A DNA stretch of 64,000 nucleotides from Adhaeribacter aerolatus (GCF_007991635.1 NZ_BJYS01000007.1:62001-126000), one strand, 5' to 3'; numbered from the stretch's first letter, positions 49,812 to 58,676 are shown. A program made the numbers and translations. Notes: generated by a model from the letters alone, not told the origin.

Positions 49812-50531
49812 ATGCTGCCGACCCATACTAACAAATTCAGCCGTTGGGCTGTTCTTCTGGTTTTCTTTTTTTGGGGTACCTGGGCTACGGCAGTGGCCCA
49901 GGAAAGAGATAGTACCCAGCAAAAACCGCAGCTAGATACCAGTCCGCCGGCCGTTCCGGCGCAGCCGCAAGCCCCGGTTACCCAACCCAACCGGCCAGTG
50001 CCACCGCCTCAACCGCAACCCGAACCTGAACCCGAAGAAAAAGAAGAACCGGTAACAGAAAGACCCAGCATCCGCGAAAAACTATTTATCGGCGGCAGCG
50101 GCGATTTAGGATTCAGCAGCAATTCTTACTACGGCAACTTTTTTAATATTGGCGCCTCTCCTATTCTGGGTTACCGCATCACCAAGCGTTTTGCGCTGGG
50201 CCCCGGTATAGTTTATAATTATTATAATTTAGGGGGCAGGTCTTTCAGCGATTACGGTGCTAAAGCTTTTACGCAGGTTATTCTTTACAAAGCATTTTTC
50301 CTGCACGCCGAACACCAAATATTAAATACCCAAGGCTATGATTCGTCGGGCCGGATTACACCGGATAGCCGCCAAAATATTCAATCTACGCTGGCCGGAG
50401 CCGGCTACCGGCAAATGGCTTCGGACCGTTTCGGTTTTGACTTGTATTTGCTGTTTAATATTGCCAACTCTAACGGCGTGCGAAATTCGCGGCCTATTTT
50501 ACGGGCTGGTTTTATCTATAATTTAAAATAG
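49812..50531 (+). CDS. Small outer-membrane beta-barrel protein
   Basis: Starting at ATG 49812 (a TTG nine codons upstream also keeps the frame open), this is about 239 residues: a signal peptide (WAVLLVFFFWGTWATAVAQ), a proline-rich acidic linker (PPQPQPEPEPEEKEEPV), then about eight amphipathic strands such as LFIGGSGDLGFSSNSYYGNF and YGAKAFTQVILYKAFFLHAE, ending in a strand with hydrophobic C-terminus (LRAGFIYNLK). It is probably an OmpA/OmpX-like eight-stranded barrel; no function can be assigned. Confidence 0.72.
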   Translation: MLPTHTNKFSRWAVLLVFFFWGTWATAVAQERDSTQQKPQLDTSPPAVPAQPQAPVTQPNRPVPPPQPQPEPEPEEKEEPVTERPSIREKLFIGGSGDLGFSSNSYYGNFFNIGASPILGYRITKRFALGPGIVYNYYNLGGRSFSDYGAKAFTQVILYKAFFLHAEHQILNTQGYDSSGRITPDSRQNIQSTLAGAGYRQMASDRFGFDLYLLFNIANSNGVRNSRPILRAGFIYNLK

Positions 50532-50582
50532 CTTACTGTACTTACCTTTCACAGTAAATAAATATTCCGGTTGAAGCTAGAT

Positions 50583-50633
50583 AATTAATAAACAGAAAGA
50601 GCGCCTTGCGGGCGCTCTTTCTGTTTATTAATT
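50583..50633. terminator. Bidirectional terminator
   Basis: A perfect 23-bp stem (50583-50605 with 50611-50633) has the 5-nt loop TTGCG and A/T-rich ends. It separates the barrel gene (plus) from the small membrane protein gene (minus). Confidence 0.9.
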
Positions 50634-50650
50634 ATTTTATAACTGGCTAT

Positions 50651-50806
50651 TTAAGCAGCTCCGCGAATTAATCTTAAAATAATGGCAATAACGGCAATAA
50701 CCAGTAAAATATGGATGATGCCACCAACAGTGTCACCAAATCCTAAGAAACCAATTAACCAAAGAATAATTAACACAACTGCAATAATATACAATAAATT
50801 TCCCAT
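50651..50806 (-). CDS. Lmo0937-like small membrane protein, copy 1
   Basis: This 51-residue protein reads MGNLLYIIAVVLIILWLIGF then LGFGDTVGGIIHILLVIAVI and ends LRLIRGAA. Two hydrophobic helices with a short loop are typical of the Lmo0937 family of small membrane proteins. It is too short for usual gene callers but unmistakable because a second, near-identical copy lies 58 nt away. The function is unknown; relatives are stress-associated. Confidence 0.85.
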   Translation of the reverse strand: MGNLLYIIAVVLIILWLIGFLGFGDTVGGIIHILLVIAVIAIILRLIRGAA

Positions 50807-50864
50807 AGTTTTAATTGTTTAAAGATCAAAGTTTAAGTTCAAGGTTTAAGTCTAAAATCGAAAG

Positions 50865-51017
50865 TTAAGCGCTGCGGATTAGCCGGAGAATAATGGCAAT
50901 AACGGCTATTACCAGCAAGATGTGAATAATGCCACCTACCTGGTTTGGAAATCCAAGAAATCCGATTAGCCATAGTATAATTAATACTACTGCAATAATA
51001 TAAAGCATGTTTCCCAT
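50865..51017 (-). CDS. Lmo0937-like small membrane protein, copy 2
   Basis: This 50-residue protein reads MGNMLYIIAVVLIILWLIGF then LGFPNQVGGIIHILLVIAVI and ends LRLIRSA. It differs from copy 1 at one residue near the start, in the loop (PNQ for GDT) and in the tail. Both copies are on the minus strand in tandem, so a recent duplication is likely. The 58-nt spacer contains a degenerate AAGTTTAAGTTC-type repeat. Confidence 0.85.
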   Translation of the reverse strand: MGNMLYIIAVVLIILWLIGFLGFPNQVGGIIHILLVIAVIAIILRLIRSA

Positions 51018-51341
51018 AGTTTGTTTTTTTTAATATAAGGACGAATATCTAAATTGTTAATTTTTTTTAAAACCCCTTTAAAAACAAGCTTTTAATCAGC
51101 TACCCTTGTTTTTCCAGAGACTTCAATTTTTAATTTTTCCTATTTACGCAGTTATATTCCAAAAGATTTATATAGGTATATTTTTTTTATTTCTTTTTAC
51201 AAAAAGCTTGAAAAAACTGGCATAAATATACGAGTTATCCACCCCTATATACTCAATATTTCAGAACAGGTTTTGCTGCCGGATACCTTAAAATCTATAA
51301 ATTTAGAGCGGCGTACTTAAACTGGTACGTAAGAAAAAAAT
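51018..51341. other. Divergent promoter region, A/T-rich
   Basis: A 324-nt spacer between copy 2 of the small membrane protein (minus) and hbd (plus). It contains long T and A tracts near 51040-51200 but no ORF or clear promoter box. Confidence 0.45.
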
Positions 51342-52235
51342 ATGGTGAAAAATATTTCCGTAATTGGTGCCGGCACCATGGGCAATGGCATCGCCCACGT
51401 GTTTGCGCAGCATGATTTTAACGTAGCTTTAATTGATGTTTCGGCCCCAGCCCTGGAAAGTGCTTTGGCTACCATTGCTAAAAATCTGGACCGGCTGATG
51501 ACGAAAGGCACCCTGACCGAAGTCGAAAAAAAATCTACCCTTGCCAATATCCAAACTTTTACCGACCTGAAAACCGGCGTTGCTACGGCAGATGTGGTAG
51601 TGGAAGCCGCCACCGAAAATGCGGATTTAAAACTGAAAATATTTAAGGACTTAGAGGCTTTTACCCCGCCCGAGGCTATTCTGGCCTCTAATACTTCTTC
51701 TATATCCATCACCCGGATTGCTGCGGCCACCAATCGCCCCGGTCAGGTAATTGGTATGCATTTTATGAACCCGGTTCCTATTATGAAACTGGTAGAGGTA
51801 ATCCGCGGCTACGCCACCTCACCGGAAGTAACGGCTACCGTAATGGATTTGGCAAAAAAATTAGGTAAAATGCCGACCGAAGTAAACGATTATCCGGGCT
51901 TTATTGCCAACCGCATTTTAATGCCCATGCTGAATGAAGCCATTTATGCCCTGTACGAAGGCGTAGCCGGCGTGGAAGAAATTGACACCGTTATGAAATT
52001 AGGCATGGCGCACCCAATGGGGCCGCTGCAACTAGCTGATTTTATTGGATTGGATGTTTGTTTATTTATTTTGAAAGTGATGCAGGATGGATTTGGTCAT
52101 CCTAAATACGCTCCGTGCCCTTTGCTGGTAAATATGGTTCAGGCCGGGCACCTGGGGGTTAAATCGGGCAAGGGCTTTTATACCTACACCGCCGGCAGCA
52201 AAGATTTACTAGTAGCCGAACAATTCAGAAGATAG
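51342..52235 (+). CDS. hbd: 3-hydroxybutyryl-CoA dehydrogenase
   Basis: This 297-residue NAD(P)-dependent enzyme oxidises 3-hydroxyacyl-CoA. The Rossmann motif GAGTMGNGIAHVFAQHDFNV opens the protein; the family signature HFMNPVPIMKLVEVIRG and NDYPGFIANRILMPMLNEAI follow, with C-terminal helical domain motifs MKLGMAHPMGPLQLADFIGL. Length and order are those of stand-alone Hbd. It has no hydratase partner here; instead the next gene, 6 nt later, encodes an unrelated PQQ dehydrogenase. Confidence 0.94.
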   Translation: MVKNISVIGAGTMGNGIAHVFAQHDFNVALIDVSAPALESALATIAKNLDRLMTKGTLTEVEKKSTLANIQTFTDLKTGVATADVVVEAATENADLKLKIFKDLEAFTPPEAILASNTSSISITRIAAATNRPGQVIGMHFMNPVPIMKLVEVIRGYATSPEVTATVMDLAKKLGKMPTEVNDYPGFIANRILMPMLNEAIYALYEGVAGVEEIDTVMKLGMAHPMGPLQLADFIGLDVCLFILKVMQDGFGHPKYAPCPLLVNMVQAGHLGVKSGKGFYTYTAGSKDLLVAEQFRR

Positions 52236-52241
52236 ATATTT

Positions 52242-54419
52242 ATGGCTGCGATGAATTTTAGCATGAAGAAATCAACTTACTTTAAATCGCTGTTTATTTG
52301 CTTAGCTGCCTTGGGTGGCTGTACCCAAATAAATCAGAAGGCGAATCAGGTACCGGGGCGCGTGGGACAGGAAAAAGAATGGCCAGTTTACGGCGGCAAC
52401 GCCCAGGGTAACCGCTACTCGGGCTTAAACCAGATAAACACCCAAAATGTAAGCCGCCTGCAAGTAGCCTGGACTTACCATACCGGCGACAACACCGGCA
52501 AAGGCACCGAAATGCAGAGCCACCCCATTATTAAAAACGGGGTTTTATATACAACCTCGCCAAAATTAAAAGTTCTGGCCTTGGATGCAGCTACCGGCAC
52601 CTTGCGCTGGCAATTTGATCCGTTCCAGCACAAAGACCCAACCTTACATGCCAACCGGGGCGTAACTTACTGGGAAAATGGCTCCGACAAAAGAATATTG
52701 TTTACGGCCGGTCCGGTACTATATGCCCTTAATGCCCAAACAGGTCAACCCATTACGTCCTTTGGAAATAATGGGCAGGTAAGTCTTTACGAAGGTTTAG
52801 GCCGGGACCTGAAAGGTTTTTATATTATCAGTACTACGCCGGGCATTGTTTTTCAAAATCTTCTCATTCTGGGTTCACGGGTTTCGGAGAATGCCGATGC
52901 TGCACCGGGTTTTATACGGGCTTACGACATCCGGACGGGCGCTATTGCCTGGGTTTTCCGGACCATACCGCAACCCGGCGAATTGGGTTATGATACCTGG
53001 CCCGCAGATGTGTGGGAGAAGATAGGTGGCGCCAATGTGTGGAGCGGCATGAGCCTCGACGAAAAAAGGGGTTTGGTGTTTTTACCAACCGGTTCGGCCT
53101 CTTTCGATTTTTACGGGGGCAACCGGCCGGGTCAGAATTTATTTGCAAATTGTATAATTGCTTTAAAAGCCGCTACCGGTGAGCGCGTATGGCACTACCA
53201 AACGGTACACCACGATCTCTGGGACCGGGATTTGCCCTGCCAGCCTAATCTGGTAACCGTAAACCACCGTGGTAAAAAAATTGATGCCGTCGCGCAGGCT
53301 ACTAAATCCGGTTTCATTTTTCTGCTGGACAGGGAAACCGGTAAGCCCTTGTTCCCGGTGGAAGAGCGGCCGGTACCCGCTTCGGATTTACCGGGCGAGG
53401 CGGCCTGGCCTACGCAGCCTTTTCCGTTAAAACCAGCGCCTTTCGCCCGCCAAACCTTTACCGAGGCTGATATTACAAATATTTCGCCGGAGGCGCACGC
53501 CCATGTAGCCGAACGGTTTAAAAAGGTAAAATCCGGCCGGCCTTTTATCCCGCCCAGTAAAGAAGGAACGGTAATTTTTCCGGGATTCGACGGCGGCGCC
53601 GAATGGGGAGGTAATGCTTTTGATCCGCAGGGTAATATTTTATACATCAATTCGAACGAGATGCCCTGGATACTGACCATGGTAGATGCTAAATCTAAAA
53701 GTGCAGAAAAACTATCGGCCGGGGCGCAGTTATATCGCCAGCATTGCGCTTCCTGCCATGGCCCTGACCGGTTGGGCGACCAGCACAGTTATCCATCGTT
53801 GGTGCAAATACAGGATCGGTTAAGCCGCCGCGACATTGAATTAACTGTAAAAAATGGACGGGGCCGGATGCCGGCGTTTGGGCATTTACCCGAAAAAGAA
53901 CGGCAGGAAATTGTAGATTTCATCGTTAATCCGGATAAAAAAGCAGGAGCCGAACCGAAACAAAATATGGCAGTATCCGAAAAAACTCCGCAATTGCCTT
54001 ACGCCCACACCGGTTATCATCGCTTCCTCGACCAGCAAGGTTACCCGGCTGTTAAGCCGCCCTGGGGTACTTTAAACGCTCTTGATTTGAATACCGGGGA
54101 ATATTTATGGCAGGTACCGCTGGGCGAATTTGCCGAACTCACCCGGAAAGGTATTCCGCCTACGGGCACCGAAAATTACGGCGGTCCCATCGTTACCGCC
54201 GGTGGTCTGGTATTTATTGGCGCTACTAAGGATGAGAAGTTTAGAGCTTTTGATAAAAAAACCGGTAAAATTCTTTGGGAGACCACGTTGCCGGCCGGTG
54301 GCTATGCTACCCCGGCTACCTACCAGGTCAATGGCAAACAATACGTCGTTATTTCCGCTGGCGGGGCTAAAATGGGTACCAAAGCCGGTGATACTATTAT
54401 AGCCTTTGCCCTTCCGTAA
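52242..54419 (+). CDS. PQQ-dependent dehydrogenase with inserted cytochrome c domain
   Basis: This 725-residue exported quinoprotein has a lipoprotein-type signal (SLFICLAALGGC). The eight-bladed propeller is visible through repeats such as AWTYHTGDNTGKGTEMQSHP, LDAATGTLRWQFDPF and LDLNTGEYLWQVPLGEF. A c-type cytochrome domain is inserted at about residues 490-565, with heme motif C502-A-S-C505-H506 and a likely Met ligand at 543 (GRMPAFGHLPEK). It is related to glucose/alcohol-type PQQ dehydrogenases; the true substrate is unknown. Alternative start: ATG 52263 (MKKSTYFK). No pqq synthesis genes are nearby. Confidence 0.88.
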   Translation: MAAMNFSMKKSTYFKSLFICLAALGGCTQINQKANQVPGRVGQEKEWPVYGGNAQGNRYSGLNQINTQNVSRLQVAWTYHTGDNTGKGTEMQSHPIIKNGVLYTTSPKLKVLALDAATGTLRWQFDPFQHKDPTLHANRGVTYWENGSDKRILFTAGPVLYALNAQTGQPITSFGNNGQVSLYEGLGRDLKGFYIISTTPGIVFQNLLILGSRVSENADAAPGFIRAYDIRTGAIAWVFRTIPQPGELGYDTWPADVWEKIGGANVWSGMSLDEKRGLVFLPTGSASFDFYGGNRPGQNLFANCIIALKAATGERVWHYQTVHHDLWDRDLPCQPNLVTVNHRGKKIDAVAQATKSGFIFLLDRETGKPLFPVEERPVPASDLPGEAAWPTQPFPLKPAPFARQTFTEADITNISPEAHAHVAERFKKVKSGRPFIPPSKEGTVIFPGFDGGAEWGGNAFDPQGNILYINSNEMPWILTMVDAKSKSAEKLSAGAQLYRQHCASCHGPDRLGDQHSYPSLVQIQDRLSRRDIELTVKNGRGRMPAFGHLPEKERQEIVDFIVNPDKKAGAEPKQNMAVSEKTPQLPYAHTGYHRFLDQQGYPAVKPPWGTLNALDLNTGEYLWQVPLGEFAELTRKGIPPTGTENYGGPIVTAGGLVFIGATKDEKFRAFDKKTGKILWETTLPAGGYATPATYQVNGKQYVVISAGGAKMGTKAGDTIIAFALP

Positions 54420-54719
54420 ATTCGTTAATCGTTGTTCGTTATTCGATTTTTAGATATTCGAGGTTCGATATTCGATTGTCTCGTTTAGTGATTTAGAAAT
54501 ATTACAGTAATTCTTAAAACCCAAAAGCCGCTGGTAAGGTAATGTGTCCTTATCAGCGGCTTTCTTCTTGGCTTTTAGTTTTTCAGCGACTTATCTTAAT
54601 AAATTTGCCACCAGTTTCAAACAATTATTCATTTACAAAATCAGAAATCGAACATTCAAAAATCAAACATTCAAATAACGAAACTCGAATATCGAACATC
54701 CAATAATCGAATCACGAAA
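54420..54719. repeat. Degenerate TTCGATA-type repeat array flanking a terminator
   Basis: The left part (about 54420-54485) carries repeats of the form TTCGTTATTCGATTTT and GGTTCGATATTCGATTG. The right part (54640-54719) carries the complementary form, CGAATATCGAAC, AATCGAAC and AATCAAAC. The two halves are therefore inverted relative to each other, with a terminator hairpin between. Units are imperfect (about 10-14 nt), so it is a decayed intergenic repeat, not a CRISPR. Confidence 0.6.
54524..54563. terminator. Bidirectional terminator between PQQ dehydrogenase and dapD
   Basis: AAAGCCGCTGGTAAGG (54524-54539) pairs with CCTTATCAGCGGCTTT (54548-54563) with one G-T wobble. Convergent genes lie on either side. 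Confidence 0.85.
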
Positions 54720-55532
54720 TTAAACGGCTACGGCATTCTCGCGTAAGGCATCGTTGAGGGAAGTTTTCAGGTCGGTGCTTTCTTTCCGTTGGCCAATAAT
54801 GAGGGCGCAAGGCACCTGGAAATCGCCGGCCGGAAATTTTTTGGTGTATGAACCCGGAATAACTACCGAACGGGGTGGTACATACCCTTTGTATTCTTTG
54901 GGCGCTGAACCGGTGATGTCAATAATTTTAGAGCTGCCGGTTATGGTTACGCCGGCCCCAATTACGGCTTCTTTACCAATGCGGCAGCCTTCCACCAGAA
55001 TACTTCTGGAGCCAATAAAAGCGCCATCTTCCACAATAACCGGCGCGGCTTGTACGGGTTCCAGCACGCCACCTAAACCTACGCCGCCGCTCAGGTGTAC
55101 GTTTTTACCAACTTGGGCGCAACTGCCTACCGTGGCCCAGGTATCTACCATGGTTCCGGAATCTACGTAAGCGCCAATATTTACGTAAGAAGGCATCATA
55201 ATTACGCCTGGCGCTAAAAAGGCACCGTAACGGGCAATCGCGTGCGGTACTACCCGTACCCCTAATTCGGCGTAATTTTCTTTTAAAGCAATTTTATCGT
55301 GAAACTCGAAAGGACCGGTTTTAATGGTTTCCATTTTCTGAATCGGGAAATACATTAAAACTGCTTTTTTTACCCATTCGTTAACTTTCCAGTTTTCACC
55401 ATAAGGCTCGGCTACCCGAATCAGGCCTTTATCCAAATCGGCAATAACACTCCGGATGGCTTCGGTGGTTTGAACTTGTTGTAATAAGGAACGATCTTCC
55501 CAGGCTTGTTCTATCGTTTGTTGCAGCGTCAT
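54720..55532 (-). CDS. dapD: Tetrahydrodipicolinate N-succinyltransferase
   Basis: This 270-residue enzyme acts in the lysine/diaminopimelate pathway, transferring a succinyl group from succinyl-CoA. It has an N-terminal helical domain (LQQTIEQAWEDRSLLQQVQT) and a left-handed beta-helix of hexapeptide repeats (RYGAFLAPGVIMMPSYVNIG, IGSRSILVEGCRIGKEAVIG). The C-terminal region includes APKEYKGYVPPRSVVIPGSY. Length and motifs fit DapD rather than DapH. Confidence 0.95.
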   Translation of the reverse strand: MTLQQTIEQAWEDRSLLQQVQTTEAIRSVIADLDKGLIRVAEPYGENWKVNEWVKKAVLMYFPIQKMETIKTGPFEFHDKIALKENYAELGVRVVPHAIARYGAFLAPGVIMMPSYVNIGAYVDSGTMVDTWATVGSCAQVGKNVHLSGGVGLGGVLEPVQAAPVIVEDGAFIGSRSILVEGCRIGKEAVIGAGVTITGSSKIIDITGSAPKEYKGYVPPRSVVIPGSYTKKFPAGDFQVPCALIIGQRKESTDLKTSLNDALRENAVAV

Positions 55533-55595
55533 ATTTAGGTTTGGTTTAATACCGGTTACATAGGTTTAAGCCGTAAAAGTAGTAGTTTTACCTTA

Positions 55596-56732
55596 ATGAA
55601 AGAAACTAGAATTCTGCTGGCATCGGTCTTAAAACCTATCAACGACTCCCGCATGTTCCGGAAACTGGGTCTTTCCTTAGCCAAACTGCCCCACACCCAA
55701 ATACTTATTTCGGGTTACACGGCCTTTATCCCACCCGCTCCTGCTAATATTCATTTTCACCCGCTTTTCCGGTTTAAGCGTCTGGGAATAGACCGTTTAA
55801 AAGTTTCCTGGCTTTCTTTTAAATTATGGTGGCAAATAGCGCCTCAGGTTTTAATTGTAGGTACCCACGAACTGCTGCTGGCAGCTTTGGTTTACAAGCT
55901 TTTCCGGCCATGCCGGCTCATTTACGATGTCCAGGAAAATTATTACCTTAACCTAACCACGCAGGGCACCTATTCTCCTGTACTCAGCCGTTTCCTGGCC
56001 AATACCATTCGCCTGACCGAGCGCTTTACGGCACCGTTTATAGATTATTATTTTCTGGCTGAAAGCAGCTATGCCGCCGAACTTCCTTTCCTAAAGAATA
56101 AATTTCTTATACTGCAGAATAAATATTGGCCAGATTCAGAAGAATCAAACCAAAAAGTGCCATTTCCGGGCCGGCAATTACCACCTGATAATATTCAATT
56201 ACTTTACAGCGGCACTATTTCGGAATTGTACGGAGTTTTCCGGTCTATTCATTTAGTAGAAGCCCTGAACCGGATAGCCCCAATCTTTAAACTCACGATT
56301 ATAGGTTATTGTCCGCAGCCCGCAGTTTTAGCCAAACTAAAAGCCTGCATTGCCGGCAAAGCTGCCATTACCTTAATTGGAGGAGATTACCTGGTGCCGC
56401 ACCCGGAAATATTAGCTGCCATCAAGAAGAGTCACGTGGGCCTTTTACCGTACCAGCCGCATCCCAGCACCTTTAACTGTGTGCCTACCAAATTATTCGA
56501 ATATTTAGGCAATGCCCTGCCCGTAATTATTCAGCAAAACCCGCTTTGGGAAACATTTATTCAAAAATACAGCGCCGGCTTAGCCATTGATTTCGGGAAT
56601 ATGGATGCACCAGCTATTTACGAAACTTTACGCAGCCAAATCTTTTATCGAAACACCACTTTAACCGAAGTCTTCTGGCAATCCGAAGAGGAAAAACTCT
56701 TTAATTGGGTTAAAACTATATTACATGTTTAA
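55596..56732 (+). CDS. Glycosyltransferase, GT4-like (GT-B fold)
   Basis: This 378-residue protein has a GT-B layout: an N-terminal domain with WWQIAPQVLIVGTHELLLAA, and a C-terminal domain with IQLLYSGTISELYGVFRSIH, KLTIIGYCPQPAVLAKL, HVGLLPYQPHPSTFNCVPTK and LFEYLGNALPVIIQQNPLWE, the acidic/nucleotide-sugar segment of GT4 enzymes. There is no membrane helix, so it is probably peripheral. Donor and acceptor are unknown; a role in capsule, LPS or glycolipid synthesis is likely. It is single-gene and divergent from dapD. Confidence 0.8.
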   Translation: MKETRILLASVLKPINDSRMFRKLGLSLAKLPHTQILISGYTAFIPPAPANIHFHPLFRFKRLGIDRLKVSWLSFKLWWQIAPQVLIVGTHELLLAALVYKLFRPCRLIYDVQENYYLNLTTQGTYSPVLSRFLANTIRLTERFTAPFIDYYFLAESSYAAELPFLKNKFLILQNKYWPDSEESNQKVPFPGRQLPPDNIQLLYSGTISELYGVFRSIHLVEALNRIAPIFKLTIIGYCPQPAVLAKLKACIAGKAAITLIGGDYLVPHPEILAAIKKSHVGLLPYQPHPSTFNCVPTKLFEYLGNALPVIIQQNPLWETFIQKYSAGLAIDFGNMDAPAIYETLRSQIFYRNTTLTEVFWQSEEEKLFNWVKTILHV

Positions 56733-56796
56733 CGTATTTGTTTCAACACTTCTTAAAATAATTTTTAGGTTAGCCTAAATTTAGATTTAAATTTTC

Positions 56797-56804
56797 TATA
56801 TTTG
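56797..56804 (+). promoter_or_regulatory. -7 box upstream of fabH
   Basis: TATATTTG fits TAnnTTTG and lies 20 nt before the ATG. No TTG at -33; a TTAGATTT stretch is nearby. Confidence 0.45.
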
Positions 56805-56824
56805 TTCTCATAAACCAAAATAAT

Positions 56825-57823
56825 ATGAGACGTGCTAAAATTTCTGGCGTAGGCCACTATGTACCCGAACGGGTGGTTACTAACTATGATTTGGAAAAAA
56901 TCATGGCTACCTCTAACGAATGGATCATCGAAAGGACTGGCATTCAGGAACGACGGTATTTTCAGGAAGGCACCGACACCACGGCCAACATGGGTACTAA
57001 AGCCGCGCGAAAAGCGCTGGAAATGGCCGGGTTGGAACCTAGCAATTTAGACCTGATTATTTTTGCTACGTTGAGTCCCGATTATGTTTTTCCGGGTTCC
57101 GGTGTTTTGGTGCAGCGGGAATTAGGTCTGAAAAATATTCCGGCTTTAGACGTACGTAACCAATGTTCGGGCTTTGTTTATGCGCTTTCGGTCGGCGACC
57201 AGTTTATTAAAACCGGTATGTACAACCATGTACTGGTCATTGGTTCCGAAATTCATTCTTCGGGTCTGGATTTTACCGATCGTGGTCGGGCCGTATCGGT
57301 AATATTCGGCGATGGTGCCGGAGCAGTAGTTTTGTCGCCATCCGAGTCGGAAGACCGCGGTATACTATCGACGCACCTGCACGCCGACGGCGAACTGGCT
57401 GAAGAACTAGCCTGCACCTTCCCCACCAGCAATGCCAAGGAAAGACTCACGCACGACATGATTGATAACGGTTCTATTTATCCTTATATGAACGGGCAAA
57501 CTGTTTTCAAAAATGCGGTAGTTCATTTTCCGGAGGTAATAAACGAGGCTTTGGCGCACAATAATTTACAGGCAACCGACATTGATATGCTGATTCCGCA
57601 CCAAGCCAATTTGCGGATTACCAGCTTTATTCAGCAGAAAATGGGTTTGCCCGCCGAAAAGGTCTTTAGCAATATTCAACGGTACGGCAATACCACAGCC
57701 GCTTCGGTGCCCATTGCTTTAAGCGAAGCTGTGGAGCAGGGCAAAATAAAACCAGGCGATCTGGTATGCCTGGCTGCCTTTGGCAGTGGCTTTACCTGGG
57801 CTTCCGCCCTTATCAGGTGGTAA
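56825..57823 (+). CDS. fabH: 3-oxoacyl-ACP synthase III
   Basis: This 332-residue condensing enzyme starts fatty-acid synthesis by joining acetyl-CoA (or a branched acyl-CoA) to malonyl-ACP. The catalytic triad is visible: Cys in LDVRNQCSGFVYAL, His in LIPHQANLRITSF and Asn in RYGNTTAASVPIAL. N-terminal KISGVGHYVPERVVTNYDLE is canonical. In Bacteroidota, FabH often favours branched primers; here the primer is not evident. No other fab gene is adjacent. Confidence 0.94.
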   Translation: MRRAKISGVGHYVPERVVTNYDLEKIMATSNEWIIERTGIQERRYFQEGTDTTANMGTKAARKALEMAGLEPSNLDLIIFATLSPDYVFPGSGVLVQRELGLKNIPALDVRNQCSGFVYALSVGDQFIKTGMYNHVLVIGSEIHSSGLDFTDRGRAVSVIFGDGAGAVVLSPSESEDRGILSTHLHADGELAEELACTFPTSNAKERLTHDMIDNGSIYPYMNGQTVFKNAVVHFPEVINEALAHNNLQATDIDMLIPHQANLRITSFIQQKMGLPAEKVFSNIQRYGNTTAASVPIALSEAVEQGKIKPGDLVCLAAFGSGFTWASALIRW

Positions 57824-58019
57824 ATTTACAGTTAGCAGTAACCAGTGAGCCGTTAGAAGTAACAGGCTTCCACCTGGCTTCGATGTTGACTGATTGTTAA
57901 TAATTTGACCTTAAGTTCTTCTTTAAAATTGAAAATAGCTGAAAGTACAATGGCAAATGATATCCACTTTAGATTAAGCTTTAACTTTTCATTGATAACT
58001 GTTAACTGATAATTGCGAA
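57824..58019. repeat. Intergenic region with degenerate GTTAACTGATAA-type repeats
   Basis: Short repeats such as CAGTTAGCAGTAACCAGT near the left end and TTGATAACTGTTAACTGATA at the right are imperfect copies of one unit. The right copy lies immediately upstream of the regulator gene and could alternatively serve as an operator. Confidence 0.4.
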
Positions 58020-58676
58020 GTGCATAGCTATACCGAAGAAAATTACATTAAAACCATTTATAAACTTTCTACCGACGGGAAAGATGCGGTAAATACAAAT
58101 GCTATTGCGGAAGTGCTGCAAACCAAGCCGGCTTCGGTGAGCGATATGCTCAAAAAACTAAGCAGTAAAAATATAATTCATTATGTGAAGTACCGGGGTG
58201 TTTTCCTCACCCCCGAAGGCAACAAAAAAGCTTTGCAGATTATTCGGAAGCACCGGCTTTGGGAAGTTTTCTTAGTAAAAAAATTAAACTTTAGCTGGGA
58301 CGAAGTACACGAGGTGGCCGAACAAATGGAACACATTCAAAGTCCGTTACTCATTCAGCGTCTCGACGAATATTTAGGATTTCCGAAGCAAGATCCGCAC
58401 GGCGACCCAATTCCGAACGAAAAAGGAGAAATAAACCAAAATCAGCAAAGGCTGGCTGCCGACCTGGAAATAAACGAAAGCGGCGTAGTAGTAGGCGTAA
58501 AAGATACCCAACCAGCCTTTTTGCAGCACCTGAATAAAATAGGTATTTACCTGGGAGCCCGCTTACAGGTGCTGGACAAGGTAGAATACGATAAGTCGAT
58601 GGAAGTAAGTATAGAAGATAATAAAAGCGTTTTGATATCCGCCGAAGTTTCCAAAAATATTTTTATATCGGCCTGA
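58020..58676 (+). CDS. DtxR/MntR family metalloregulator
   Basis: This 218-residue protein starts at GTG (MHSYTEENYIKTIYKL). It has an N-terminal winged helix (NTNAIAEVLQTKPASVSDML), a metal-binding and dimerisation domain (RKHRLWEVFLVKKLNFSWDE, AEQMEHIQSPL, PHGDPIPNEKG) and a C-terminal FeoA/SH3-like domain (LNKIGIYLGARLQVLDKVEY). Asp replaces Cys in DPHGDPIP, as in manganese-sensing MntR rather than iron-sensing DtxR. It sits 43 nt upstream of the Nramp gene; a feedback circuit for Mn(II)/Fe(II) uptake is inferred. Confidence 0.9.
   Translation: MHSYTEENYIKTIYKLSTDGKDAVNTNAIAEVLQTKPASVSDMLKKLSSKNIIHYVKYRGVFLTPEGNKKALQIIRKHRLWEVFLVKKLNFSWDEVHEVAEQMEHIQSPLLIQRLDEYLGFPKQDPHGDPIPNEKGEINQNQQRLAADLEINESGVVVGVKDTQPAFLQHLNKIGIYLGARLQVLDKVEYDKSMEVSIEDNKSVLISAEVSKNIFISA

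Noticed and set aside
53195-53680. 161-codon minus-strand open frame inside the PQQ dehydrogenase
   Set aside because: Antisense shadow of a conserved enzyme; no family features.
54420-54719. Possible CRISPR array
   Set aside because: Units are short, imperfect and lack regular spacers; no cas gene is in the window.
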